Below, piece by piece: positions 17,564 to 25,976 of a stretch of 64,000 nt of DNA. The stretch spans positions 62,001 to 126,000 of the forward strand of contig JAHZHA010000001.1 in assembly GCA_019420525.1 (NCBI GenBank), in the 5' to 3' direction. Within the stretch, counting starts at the first letter, position 1; each line of letters begins with the position of its first letter. The position numbers were made by a program, and so were the translations under genes. A model generated the notes under the pieces. The model was not told the DNA's origin, made no database searches, and saw nothing but the letters and a program-made list of their open reading frames with translations. The DNA is from Bacillota bacterium (GTDB lineage: Bacteria > Bacillota > Clostridia > Peptostreptococcales > Anaerovoracaceae).

Positions 17564-19396
17564 TCAGGACTTCGCTTTTGCAATTCTGCTCTGGTGCTTG
17601 GCCCTGTCCTGGTTATTGAGAATCGATTTTCTGAGTCTGAGGTTTTCGGGAGTCACTTCCAGCAGTTCATCGTCTGCCAGGAATTCCAGACACTGTTCGA
17701 GACTCATCTTTTTCGGTGGAACGAGACGCAGGGCTTCTTCGCTGCCGGCGGCTCTCATATTTGTAAGATTCTTCTTTTTGCAGACGTTTACGTTGATATC
17801 TCCCGCTTTCGGAGCAACGCCGATTACCATTCCCTCATAGACTGGAATTCCGGCTCCGACGAAGAGCGTACCGCGGTCCTGGGCGTTGAAGAGACCATAT
17901 GCGTTCGTCTCGCCCGTCTCGAAAGCCACCAGACTTCCGGTGGATCTTCTTGCGACTTCGCCCCGGAAAGGTTCGTAACTGTCGAATACGGATGCCATGA
18001 TACCTTCTCCCCGGGTGTCCGTGAGGAATTCATTGCGATAGCCGAAGAGGCCCCGGGACGGTACGAGAAATTCGATTTTCATGCGCGCGCCTAACGGTGT
18101 CATCTGGACCATTTCTGCTTTTCTGGCACCCATCTTTTCCATGACGGAACCTACGCAGTTTTCCGGAACGTCGACGACGAGACGTTCGATCGGTTCACAG
18201 AGCACACCGTCGATTTCCTTTGTCAGGATACGCGGTGGAGATACGGCGAATTCGTAGCCTTCACGGCGCATATTTTCCATGAGAATAGAGAGGTGCATCT
18301 CTCCTCGGCCAGCTACGTTGAATGCGTCCGTGGAATCTGTCTCTGTCACTCTGAGGGAGACGTCTTTCAGCGTTTCTTTCATGAGACGGTCCCGGAGATT
18401 GCGGGATGTGACATACTTTCCCTCTCTGCCTGCAAAAGGGGAGTCGTTGACGACGAATGTCATTTCCATCGTCGGCGCGGAGATCTTGACGAAAGGCAGA
18501 GGCTCCGGCGTTTCCGGGTCACAGATCGTGTCACCGATGGTGATGTCGCCGATACCGGAGATGGCGATGATATTGCCGGCGTAAGCTTCGGTGATGGCTT
18601 CCTTTGACAGACCGTCGTATTCGTAGATATTAGACGCTCTGAGTTTTTTGCTGACGCTGTCGTCGTGATAATTGCAGACGACGATGTCCTGATGCTGGGA
18701 CAGTTTTCCTCTCTCGATTCTGCCGATGGCGATTCTGCCCACGAATTCGTTATAGTCGAGAGCGGAGACGAGCATCTGGAAAGGCTGATCGTAATCTGCT
18801 TCCGGGGCGGGAATGTGACTGAGGATGGTTTCGAACAGCGGGCGGAGGTCGGTGCCTTCGGTATCTTTGTCCGCAGATGCGATGCCGCGGCGGGCGGAAC
18901 AGAAGAGAATCGGAGATTCCAGCTGTTCGTCGTCTGCGTTGAGGTCGATGAGAAGCTCGAGAACTTCGTCGATGACTTCGTCGATCCGGCGGTCCGGGCG
19001 GTCTATTTTATTGATGACGATGATGACCTTGTGACCCAGTTCCAGCGCTTTGGAGAGGACGAATCTCGTCTGGGGCATCGGACCCTCCGCAGCGTCCACC
19101 AGAAGGATGACACCGTTTACCATCTTGAGAATACGTTCGACTTCTCCGCCGAAATCAGCGTGTCCCGGAGTGTCTACGATGTTGATCTTTACGTCGCCGT
19201 ATGTGACGGCAGTATTTTTTGCGAGAATCGTGATACCGCGTTCGCGTTCCAGATCGTTGGAATCCATGACTCTCTCCACGACGGTCTGATTTTCGCGGTA
19301 GACGCCGCTCTGTTTGAGCATTTCGTCGACAAGAGTCGTCTTGCCGTGGTCTACGTGGGCGATAATCGCCACATTTCTGAGATTAGGGTTTATCAA
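17564..19396 (-). CDS. typA: Translational GTPase TypA/BipA
   Basis: Ribosome-associated GTPase involved in 50S assembly and stress or cold adaptation. G1 is AHVDHGKTT, G2 ERGITI, G3 DTPGHADFGG and G4 NKIDRPDRR. EF-G-like domains II, III and V and the TypA-specific C-terminal domain (SRGLFGYRNEFLTDTRGEG) follow. At 610 residues it is normal. The TTG start at 19396 is supported by AAGGAGG six bases upstream. It is transcribed from a strong promoter at 19505-19533, divergent from the cold-shock gene. Confidence 0.96.
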   Translation of the reverse strand: MINPNLRNVAIIAHVDHGKTTLVDEMLKQSGVYRENQTVVERVMDSNDLERERGITILAKNTAVTYGDVKINIVDTPGHADFGGEVERILKMVNGVILLVDAAEGPMPQTRFVLSKALELGHKVIIVINKIDRPDRRIDEVIDEVLELLIDLNADDEQLESPILFCSARRGIASADKDTEGTDLRPLFETILSHIPAPEADYDQPFQMLVSALDYNEFVGRIAIGRIERGKLSQHQDIVVCNYHDDSVSKKLRASNIYEYDGLSKEAITEAYAGNIIAISGIGDITIGDTICDPETPEPLPFVKISAPTMEMTFVVNDSPFAGREGKYVTSRNLRDRLMKETLKDVSLRVTETDSTDAFNVAGRGEMHLSILMENMRREGYEFAVSPPRILTKEIDGVLCEPIERLVVDVPENCVGSVMEKMGARKAEMVQMTPLGARMKIEFLVPSRGLFGYRNEFLTDTRGEGIMASVFDSYEPFRGEVARRSTGSLVAFETGETNAYGLFNAQDRGTLFVGAGIPVYEGMVIGVAPKAGDINVNVCKKKNLTNMRAAGSEEALRLVPPKKMSLEQCLEFLADDELLEVTPENLRLRKSILNNQDRAKHQSRIAKAKS

Positions 19397-20017
19397 AAAA
19401 TGCCTCCTTAAAAAGCCGTAATTTTCGTGAAAACGTCAGAACCGCGCGGGAGCGCGGGAAACAATGATCGATTCTGATGTCTCAGTGATTTTCCGTAACA
19501 CCATATTATATTCTATATCATATAATGAAGCAATATAAATTTGATGCGAACAGGAAATACAGCTGTGAGAGATAGATATGCAGGTATATTTCTGCGCCGG
19601 AAAACCGCGGAAAAACGGAGGAGCGGCGAAAGGGAGACTGTGAAAAAACTTAAGAAAATGAAATAAAAAGCGCCTATTTTTGAAAATCTCTTCGCTTTAA
19701 GTGGAAATAAGCCGAAAAAAATTAAAAAATATCGGTGTTAAGAATTGGTAAATGCATTGACTCAATTCAGCGTGTGTGTTACAATGGCTATCGTAAGCAT
19801 AATGTTATCTTGATTCACATGTTTCTGTAAGTCATTAGACATTTAATGATTTACAAAAATGTGTGAATTTTTTAGATTTATCGCAGAAAAAAGGAATCTG
19901 CCGGCTTTGTCTGGGGCAGATATTCAACGTTTTCTGAGCGGTATCTGGGAAAAATCTTTCATAAAAATGAATTTATGATATACAGATTTTTATTTTTTTA
20001 AACAGGAGGTATTTTAG
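19397..20017. promoter_or_regulatory. 621-bp divergent regulatory region between typA and the cold-shock gene
   Basis: AT-rich, with no supported ORF. The minus-strand promoter for typA is TTGCTT (plus 19528-19533), 17 bp, TATAAT (plus 19505-19510). The plus-strand promoter for the cold-shock gene is TTGACT at 19757-19762, 17 bp, TACAAT at 19780-19785. The long cold-shock leader with a terminator-like hairpin lies downstream. Between the two promoters (19534-19756) I see nothing specific. Confidence 0.75.
19813..19873 (+). terminator. Terminator-like hairpin inside the cold-shock leader (putative attenuator)
   Basis: Left arm ATTCACAT plus GTAAGTCATTA (19813-19835) pairs with TAATGATTTAC plus ATGTGTGAAT (19842-19868), with one G-U and small bulges. 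It is followed directly by TTTTTT (19868-19873). It sits about 20-80 nt after the predicted transcription start and about 145 nt before the cold-shock ATG. Confidence 0.6.
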
Positions 20018-20233
20018 ATGAGTAACGGTACTGTAAAGTGGTTTAATGCAGAAAAGGGTTATGGTTTTATCGCAGATGAAGAGAGCGGCAATGATGTGTT
20101 TGTACATTTCTCCGCAATTCAGGCTGAAGGATTCAAGACTTTAAACGAGGGCCAGAAGGTCACTTTTTCGACGGAACCAGATCCGAAAAACAGCGACAAG
20201 CTCAGAGCTGTTGACGTTGTCGTTGTAGAGTAA
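20018..20233 (+). CDS. Cold-shock domain protein (CspA family)
   Basis: 71-residue single OB-fold RNA chaperone with GTVKWFNAEKGYGFI (RNP1 KGYGFI) and VFVHF (RNP2). It binds single-stranded RNA/DNA and melts structure at low temperature. AACAGGAGG precedes the ATG. The leader of about 225 nt from the promoter at 19757 is typical of cspA-type mRNAs and contains a terminator-like hairpin. It is monocistronic, with a terminator at 20287. Confidence 0.97.
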   Translation: MSNGTVKWFNAEKGYGFIADEESGNDVFVHFSAIQAEGFKTLNEGQKVTFSTEPDPKNSDKLRAVDVVVVE

Positions 20234-20579
20234 TCCGGCGTCCGTGCGGAGCGTTCCGCCCCGCACGGATTCTGCCGCACGGCACAGACCGCCTGGCAAC
20301 AGGCGGTCTTTCTGTTTTTTTGGAATGGCAGAAGCGGATTCCGGGCTGCGGAAAAAGGAGAGTTCTTCGCAGCCGGGTACAGACGGGTCTGTTTATGTTT
20401 ACCCTTGTGAATTTATGGTATAATGATATGATGTAAAAAAAGAAGCTGGAAGCCGGACTGATTTCTGATCTGTCCGACGTTTTCCGGCTCTGCATCTGTT
20501 TTCCGAAGAGAACGCGCGTACAGCGTGCGGGAAACACGGACGGAAGAATCAAACAAAGTAAAAATACGGGAGGCAAACG
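20234..20579 (+). promoter_or_regulatory. Intergenic: cold-shock terminator, then xdhC-like promoter and leader
   Basis: An intrinsic terminator has GACCGCCTG / CAGGCGGTC with a GCAA loop (20287-20308) and a T-rich tail to 20321. Downstream, extended -10 TGGTATAAT (20416-20424) begins a leader of about 150 nt with complementary segments (AGCCGG ... CCGGCT). The leader does not match a riboswitch class I can name. Confidence 0.7.
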
Positions 20580-21620
20580 ATGAGCGAGAAGAATATTTAT
20601 GCGCAGATTCTCGATGCGATCGCAGAGGGAGAAAGCGTTTCCATGAATACGGAGATTAAAGGAGACAGCGGAAAAATTGCAGAAGGTCTCACGAGAAGTT
20701 TAAAGATCGTAGAACCCGATGCGTCGGGAGAAGGACTTTCCGTGGTAAAACCCGAGGCGGTAAAGACGGGTGACGATTTTGAGATCTCCGAACCGATGCT
20801 GCCGAAAGAAAGACTGATCGTCCTGGGCGGCGGCCATATCGCTTTGCCGGTATGCGAATTTGCGTCGAAATGCGGCTTTGAAGTCTATGTGGTGGACGAC
20901 AGACCTGCATTTGCCAATGCTCCGAGATTTCCTTGGGCGGCAGGTGTGATCTGCGATTCTTTTGAAAATGGAATTGAACAGCTGAAGATAACGCCATATG
21001 ATTTTGTGGTGGTCATCACCCGGGGACACCGTCACGATGCAGACTGCCTGAGAGCAATTTTACCGGGAAAACAGCCGGCTTATCTGGGAATGATCGGATC
21101 CAGAAGAAGAGTGAAGGGACTTTTGGATATGCTGGTAGAAGAAGGATTCTCAAAGGAAAACATCGAGCGCATCTGTACACCGATCGGACTGAAGATAGGA
21201 GCGGTAACGCCGGAGGAAATCGCAGTGTCCATTCTCTCTGAGATCATCGCGTACAAGCGCCTTCCGGAGAAGAATACGCAGCATACGAGATACGTCAACG
21301 GTTCCGATCTGGATCTGGAGATGATCGAGTATCTGGCGGAAAATCATGAACCGAAAGCTATCGTCACCGTCATTCAGGCCAAGGGTTCCACGCCGAGAGG
21401 CGCAGGTGCGAAGATGGCCGTAGATCCTCAGGGACGGGTAACAGGAAGCATCGGCGGAGGCTGCAGTGAAGGTGCGGTAATCCGGGATGCTGTCGATATC
21501 ATCGGTACCGGCGAATACAAGACGGTATTTATCGATATGACCGGCGAAGTGGCGGAATCTGACGGAATGGTCTGCGGCGGTGTGATGTACGCGCTGATCG
21601 AAGACGGCACGGAAGCTTAA
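20580..21620 (+). CDS. XdhC/CoxI family protein with Rossmann domain first and CoxI domain last
   Basis: Likely maturation factor for molybdenum hydroxylases (delivers sulfurated molybdenum cofactor). Residues about 75-225 form the XdhC Rossmann domain (VLGGGHIALPV near residue 80; MIGSRRR). Residues about 250-346 form the XdhC/CoxI domain (AKGSTPRGAGAKM, then GSIGGGCSEG with Cys295, then MVCGG). In classical XdhC the CoxI domain is N-terminal, so the order is reversed; a short N-terminal remnant (1-70) resembles part of CoxI. AATACGGGAGG is the ribosome binding site. nifS follows 37 bp later, matching the known partnership of XdhC with a NifS-type sulfurtransferase. No molybdenum enzyme is in the window. 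Confidence 0.82.
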   Translation: MSEKNIYAQILDAIAEGESVSMNTEIKGDSGKIAEGLTRSLKIVEPDASGEGLSVVKPEAVKTGDDFEISEPMLPKERLIVLGGGHIALPVCEFASKCGFEVYVVDDRPAFANAPRFPWAAGVICDSFENGIEQLKITPYDFVVVITRGHRHDADCLRAILPGKQPAYLGMIGSRRRVKGLLDMLVEEGFSKENIERICTPIGLKIGAVTPEEIAVSILSEIIAYKRLPEKNTQHTRYVNGSDLDLEMIEYLAENHEPKAIVTVIQAKGSTPRGAGAKMAVDPQGRVTGSIGGGCSEGAVIRDAVDIIGTGEYKTVFIDMTGEVAESDGMVCGGVMYALIEDGTEA

Positions 21621-21657
21621 TTTTTCAGTGTATTTATGGACAGGAGCGGCACAGAGA

Positions 21658-22806
21658 ATGAAAGAATTTATATACGCAGATAATGCTGCCACGACGAAAA
21701 TTTCGGAGGGGGCATTCCAGGCGATGGTCCCGTACCTTACAGAACATTACGGAAACGCATCGTCTGTCTACCGGATCGGGCGTGACGCCCACAAGGCGCT
21801 GGAAGATGCCAGAAAACAGATCGCATCGCTGATCAATGCCGGTCCCATGGATATTTACTTCACCTCCTGCGGTACGGAGGCGGACAACTGGGCGCTGAAA
21901 GGCATCGCCAGAAAACTGAAAAAAGAAGGAAAAAATCACATCGTCACGACTGTCATTGAGCATCATGCCATTCTGCACGCGGCGAAGTCTCTCGAAGAAG
22001 ACGGATTTGAAGTGACGTATCTTCCGGTGAACGAAAAAGGCCGGGTAAGCCCGGAGGCGGTAAGAGAAGCTCTTCGGCCGGAAACGGCTCTGGTATCCGT
22101 CATGTACGCCAATAACGAGCTGGGTACGATTCAGCCTGTCGCTGAGATCGGTGCTCTCTGCCGGGAGGCGGGTGTCCTGTTTCATACCGATGCGGTGCAG
22201 GCGGCGGGAACGCTTCCCATCGACGTGGCAGCGCAGAATATAGACATGCTGTCTGTCTCGGCCCACAAGTTCAACGGACCGAAGGGTGTGGGATTCCTGT
22301 ACTGCAAAAGAGGTCTCCATCCGGACAATTTTATGGAAGGCGGCGCCCAGGAGAGAGGGCATCGTGCAGGTACGGAAAATATAGCAGGAATCATAGGAAT
22401 GGCGGAAGCTATGAAAGAAGCGTATGATATCCTGGAAGAAAAGACAGAGAGGCTGTCGGCCATGCGGGACAGAATTCAGGAGGGACTTCTGAAGATCCCC
22501 GGATCGCGGTTCAACGGAGACGAAGAACACCGGCTGCCGGGAACCGTCAATGTCTCGTTTGAAAATATCGACGGGGAATCCCTTCTGTTTCAGCTTGATC
22601 TCATGGGAGTAGCGGCATCTTCCGGATCTGCGTGTTCCGCCGGTTCGGTGGACCCCAGCCACGTACTTCTGGCCATCGGCGTTCCGTACAATATGGCTCA
22701 CGGTTCTCTGCGGATTTCTCTCGGCAGATATAATGTGCCGGAAGAGGCAGATAAAATCGTGGAAGCCGTGACGAAAGCCGTGGCGTTTCTCAGGGGAGAA
22801 AAATAG
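21658..22806 (+). CDS. Cysteine desulfurase, NifS/IscS type
   Basis: PLP enzyme that takes sulfur from cysteine as a protein persulfide. MKEFIYADNAATT opens the protein. The PLP lysine is Lys204 in SAHKFNGPKG and the active-site Cys326 lies in SSGSACSAGS. At 382 residues it is full length. I chose ATG 21658 (CAGGAGCGG upstream) over an upstream GTG at 21628, because the family starts at this sequence. No iscU, tRNA thiolase or suf gene is adjacent. The xdhC-like neighbour suggests sulfuration of a molybdenum cofactor or general sulfur supply (inference). Confidence 0.92.
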   Translation: MKEFIYADNAATTKISEGAFQAMVPYLTEHYGNASSVYRIGRDAHKALEDARKQIASLINAGPMDIYFTSCGTEADNWALKGIARKLKKEGKNHIVTTVIEHHAILHAAKSLEEDGFEVTYLPVNEKGRVSPEAVREALRPETALVSVMYANNELGTIQPVAEIGALCREAGVLFHTDAVQAAGTLPIDVAAQNIDMLSVSAHKFNGPKGVGFLYCKRGLHPDNFMEGGAQERGHRAGTENIAGIIGMAEAMKEAYDILEEKTERLSAMRDRIQEGLLKIPGSRFNGDEEHRLPGTVNVSFENIDGESLLFQLDLMGVAASSGSACSAGSVDPSHVLLAIGVPYNMAHGSLRISLGRYNVPEEADKIVEAVTKAVAFLRGEK

Positions 22807-22811
22807 AGAGG

Positions 22812-23891
22812 ATGAACAGGAAACAGAAAAAAAAGAAAGCACTTTTTCTGTCTCTGATTTTTCTGATGGTGACAGCGTGTCTACTGATGAGCGGGTGCTC
22901 CGGATGGAACGGGAACAGCGGCGGAAGTCAGAACGGAACTGCAGGAACGGAAGAAGGTGAAGTTCAGAGGACCGTCTTCGCCATGAATACCGTAATGAAT
23001 CTCCGGATATTCGGCGACGGCGCGGAGGAAGCCGCGGATGCCGCAGAAGCAGAGATCACCGCCCTCGAGAGCCTGCTGGAGCGGGGATCTGAGACGAGTG
23101 AGATCTATCAGCTGAACGAAGCAGGAGCGGGTGATGTTTCGGAGGAAACAGCGGAGATTATAAGCCGGGCGCTGGAAATCGCGGAATCCGCCGGGGGAGC
23201 CTTCGATCCCACCATAGCGCCTGCGGAGGATCTGTGGGGATTTTACGGGCAGAATTACCGGGTGCCTTCGTCGGAAGAACTCGCTGCGGTTCTTCCTTAT
23301 ATCGGATGGGAAAAAGTCTCTGCGGAGGGAACGCACATAACTCTTGAACCCGGGACGAAGCTCGATCTGGGCGGCATCGCAAAAGGGTATCTCTCCGGCC
23401 GGCTGATGGAAATTTTCAGAGAGCACGGTGTAGAATCAGCCATCGTCTCCCTGGGGGGAAATGTACAGACGCTGGGAAAAAAGACAGACGGAAGCCTGTG
23501 GAAAGTAGCCCTTCAGGATCCTTTCGATCCGGACAATTATCTGGGACAGCTGAGCATCGCGGATCTTGCAGCGGTAACCTCCGGCAGTTATCAGCGGTAT
23601 TTTGAAAAAGACGGGAAAAAATACCACCATATTCTCGATCCGGAGACAGGCAAACCTGCCGACAGCGGACTCGCCTCTGTTACCATCGTATGTGAAGACG
23701 GTGCAAGAGCGGACGGTCTGTCCACCGCGCTGTTTGTCATGGGCCTGAACGACGGTCTGGATTACTGGAAAACTCACGAAGGCTTCGATGTGATCTTTGT
23801 GACGTCAGACGGGGAAATTCACGTTACCGAAGGTCTGGAAGGCAGTTTTGAATGCACCGGTTCTTACGAGGTGGAAAAAAGAGCGGACTAA
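22812..23891 (+). CDS. apbE: FAD:protein FMN transferase (ApbE), lipoprotein
   Basis: Attaches FMN covalently to a Thr/Ser of extracytoplasmic flavoproteins such as Rnf or Nqr subunits. The lipoprotein signal ends in LLMSGC, so Cys29 would be lipidated. Family motifs are FAMNTVMNLR, LDLGGIAKGYL and the metal-site region SGSYQRYF ... YHHILDPETGKPA. At 359 residues it is normal. Only five bases separate it from nifS, so it shares that transcript, and its ribosome binding site overlaps the nifS end. A terminator follows at 23921. No target flavoprotein is in view. Confidence 0.93.
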   Translation: MNRKQKKKKALFLSLIFLMVTACLLMSGCSGWNGNSGGSQNGTAGTEEGEVQRTVFAMNTVMNLRIFGDGAEEAADAAEAEITALESLLERGSETSEIYQLNEAGAGDVSEETAEIISRALEIAESAGGAFDPTIAPAEDLWGFYGQNYRVPSSEELAAVLPYIGWEKVSAEGTHITLEPGTKLDLGGIAKGYLSGRLMEIFREHGVESAIVSLGGNVQTLGKKTDGSLWKVALQDPFDPDNYLGQLSIADLAAVTSGSYQRYFEKDGKKYHHILDPETGKPADSGLASVTIVCEDGARADGLSTALFVMGLNDGLDYWKTHEGFDVIFVTSDGEIHVTEGLEGSFECTGSYEVEKRAD

Positions 23892-23920
23892 AACCGGAAT
23901 ATAAATGAAAGTAAAGTGAA

Positions 23921-23976
23921 AGAAGAGAAGCGCGGGAAAGCAGCTGAGAAGGCTGCCGGGCGTTTCTCTTCTTTTT
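23921..23976 (+). terminator. Intrinsic terminator after apbE
   Basis: Arms AGAAGAGAAGCG and CGTTTCTCTTCT (one G-U) followed by TTTTTATTTT. It lies in the convergent gap before the MerR gene stop. Confidence 0.78.
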
Positions 23977-24014
23977 ATTTTCTGACTGTAAATATTTGTA
24001 AAATCAGACGTGTG

Positions 24015-24890
24015 TCATATCCTGATCTGTACGATGTATGCATTTTCCTGTTTTTCTGTGACGTTCAGAAAGTTATAGGAATTGATGACATAGGCGCTGC
24101 CTTTTACCTCGAAGCCCTTTTCCTGAAGCCAGTCCAGGAGGAAGCGCACAGTGGGGAATATAGTTCCCGTACCGCCTTTGTGAACCAGGCAGGCGTAGTG
24201 TCCGGCTTCTCTGGTAAACGATGTACGGTGCTCTCCGGAATTGTCCGGATCGTTCTGGCGCAGGCGCTCATTGTGCATGCTGGCGCAGAAATTATCCGTA
24301 ATCAGGATATGGTGAGGGATGACGCAGCACATCGGATAGCAGGGGATCTGGAATTCCTCACTGTCTCCGTCGAAAAAGAAAGCGGACAGAGCGGCGGCGT
24401 TGTCCGGCTCGTTCAGCGAATGGCAGAACGGGATCGGTGTTCTGTAAAAAATGCTTTCTTCCAATTCTTCCACGGCGGGCTTATCGCTTTCGTGGTTGTT
24501 TATGTAGTTTAAAAAGTCATTTTTACATTCGATATACATTATCGCCGACTGAAGATCCTGCATCCGGCGGGTCAGGAGATTTTTGTGATATTCCAGCAGA
24601 GAATCAGAGGAACCTCCGTTTTCGCTGAGCTCTTCCAGCATGGAAGCGATGGATTCCAGGGAAAAATCGAGCTTGCGGAAGAAACGGATAAAATTTATCG
24701 TCTGCACCTGCTCCGGAAGGAAATATTTGTAACCGTTTTCCCCCACAGCTACCGGTCGGAGCAGCTGTTTCTTCACATAGAACGACAGCGTGTCTCTGTT
24801 GATCCGGGCGAGTTTCGCCAGTTTTCCCAACGTGATGTATTCGGTTTCCATATGTTCATTCGTATTTTGCATATCTTCTGTCTTAACCAT
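24015..24890 (-). CDS. MerR-family regulator with C-terminal effector-binding-like domain
   Basis: N-terminal winged HTH (about 18-90: YITLGKLAKLARINRDTLSF ... NGYKYF), a coiled-coil dimer helix (about 92-130), then a ~160-residue C-terminal domain whose layout (HYACLVHKGG, VRFLLDWLQEKGFEVKG) resembles GyrI-like small-molecule binding domains of the BmrR type. I chose ATG 24890 because GGTGTG precedes it; an upstream ATG at 24914 has no ribosome binding site. It is divergent from the metal-complex importer and surface-protein locus and faces a MerR-type 19-bp-spacer promoter, so it is the likely activator. Cys residues in the C-terminal domain (IPCYPMCCVIP) could serve in sensing, but this is inference. 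Confidence 0.84.
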   Translation of the reverse strand: MVKTEDMQNTNEHMETEYITLGKLAKLARINRDTLSFYVKKQLLRPVAVGENGYKYFLPEQVQTINFIRFFRKLDFSLESIASMLEELSENGGSSDSLLEYHKNLLTRRMQDLQSAIMYIECKNDFLNYINNHESDKPAVEELEESIFYRTPIPFCHSLNEPDNAAALSAFFFDGDSEEFQIPCYPMCCVIPHHILITDNFCASMHNERLRQNDPDNSGEHRTSFTREAGHYACLVHKGGTGTIFPTVRFLLDWLQEKGFEVKGSAYVINSYNFLNVTEKQENAYIVQIRI

Positions 24891-24931
24891 CTTTTTCACA
24901 CCTTTTTTTATCATTTTATTTTAACAGAGTG

Positions 24932-24962
24932 TTGACATGGTAGTTACTTATAAGTTTATACT
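24932..24962 (+). promoter_or_regulatory. MerR-type promoter with 19-bp spacer and palindrome
   Basis: Perfect -35 TTGACA (24932-24937) and -10 TATACT (24957-24962) are separated by 19 bp. Inside the spacer lies the perfect palindrome ACTTATAAGT (24946-24955). Over-long spacers with a central dyad are the hallmark of MerR-activated promoters. It faces the lipoprotein-fecCD operon and adjoins the divergent MerR gene. Confidence 0.8.
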
Positions 24963-25133
24963 ATATTTCGACAAAAATAAATATAAATAACAAAATCCAA
25001 CAAAACGAATTAAAATAAATATGGAGCACTAAGACGAGTACTCTCTACCCGCTGCCGGCCGGCGTCGAAAATGTCCGGCGCAGAACGGAGTGAGAAGTAA
25101 CAGAGTGAGAAGTATCGGAAGAAAAGGAAAGAA

Positions 25134-25976
25134 ATGAAAAGAAATATAAGACGAAATACGGGAAGCGCTGAAAAACAGAAAAAGCTGGCGGCGGCCGTTT
25201 TTCTGCTGCTGATGCTGACGGTATATCTGTGCGGATGCGGCGGTCCTTCTGTGTCCGGGGAAAATTCTCCGGTGCTGGAGAACTGTACGGCGCAGGGTAT
25301 GTGCGAGGGCGGCGAACAGGATCAATATATCATAGCGGAACTGGAGTTTGACCGGCCGGTGGCATTCTCGGAAGATCTGAAAGATCAGCTGAGAGTGGTG
25401 ATCGGAGGTCAGAGGATCGATCCGGAAAATATCGGGCTGTCTGCTCCGGAGGGAGAAAATACCATCCGGCTGAAGATGGCGGTGCAGCAGGTTAACGACG
25501 GATATCTGGAAATCCGGAATGCGCCGGGAGAAGATGTGCTGACAGCCCTCACCGATGCGGAGGGAAAATATTGTACGGCTTCCGTCGATGTGAAGCAGCT
25601 GATCCCCAGCGGAGCGGCCATCGAGACGCTGAGCAGCAGTCCGGAACAGACCGTCTGCAGGGTGACACAGACAGTGACGCACCGCAGTATCATATGGATT
25701 CAGCTCTTCAGCGGGGATCAGGCTGTGGAACCGGAAGATCCGGGGACGACGGATGTGATGGAAGGCTCCTGTGCGGTCCATCAGCACGAATTCCTGTGGG
25801 TCACGGAAGAATCCACGGTGGAGGATATCGCGGAGACCATAAATAATTTTTACGGAGAAAATTATTCCGCGACAGCGGAAGGGGATCAGGTGACGGTGAA
25901 TACAAAGTCCGGAACCGGTTCCGGAAACCTTGAGCTGAGGATTTATGAGGGAAAGAACAGTTATGAAGATAAATGA
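25134..25976 (+). CDS. Lipoprotein with the shared V-T-H / H-x-H-x-F domain
   Basis: The lipoprotein signal ends LCGC (Cys35). The 245-residue mature part is one copy of a domain also found in the SLH proteins at 29541 and 40206: a beta-rich first half (IIAELEFDRPVAF ... VVIGGQ), then VTQTVTHRSIIWIQL (His183), then VHQHEF (His216, His218). It ends with an alpha-beta tail (DIAETINNFYGENYSATAEG). I know no named family for it. It is the first gene after the MerR promoter and overlaps the permease gene, so it probably acts at the membrane face of the importer, handing ligand to it (inference). ATG is preceded by a GGAAAGAA-type site. Confidence 0.8.
   Translation: MKRNIRRNTGSAEKQKKLAAAVFLLLMLTVYLCGCGGPSVSGENSPVLENCTAQGMCEGGEQDQYIIAELEFDRPVAFSEDLKDQLRVVIGGQRIDPENIGLSAPEGENTIRLKMAVQQVNDGYLEIRNAPGEDVLTALTDAEGKYCTASVDVKQLIPSGAAIETLSSSPEQTVCRVTQTVTHRSIIWIQLFSGDQAVEPEDPGTTDVMEGSCAVHQHEFLWVTEESTVEDIAETINNFYGENYSATAEGDQVTVNTKSGTGSGNLELRIYEGKNSYEDK

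Noticed and set aside
19526..19577. Short ORF MKQYKFDANRKYSCER between typA and the cold-shock gene
   Set aside because: No ribosome binding site and it overlaps the typA promoter.
24963..25133. Cobalamin or other riboswitch before the importer operon
   Set aside because: No conserved aptamer segments; only a short GAGTGAGAAGTA direct repeat (about 25089-25114) is visible.
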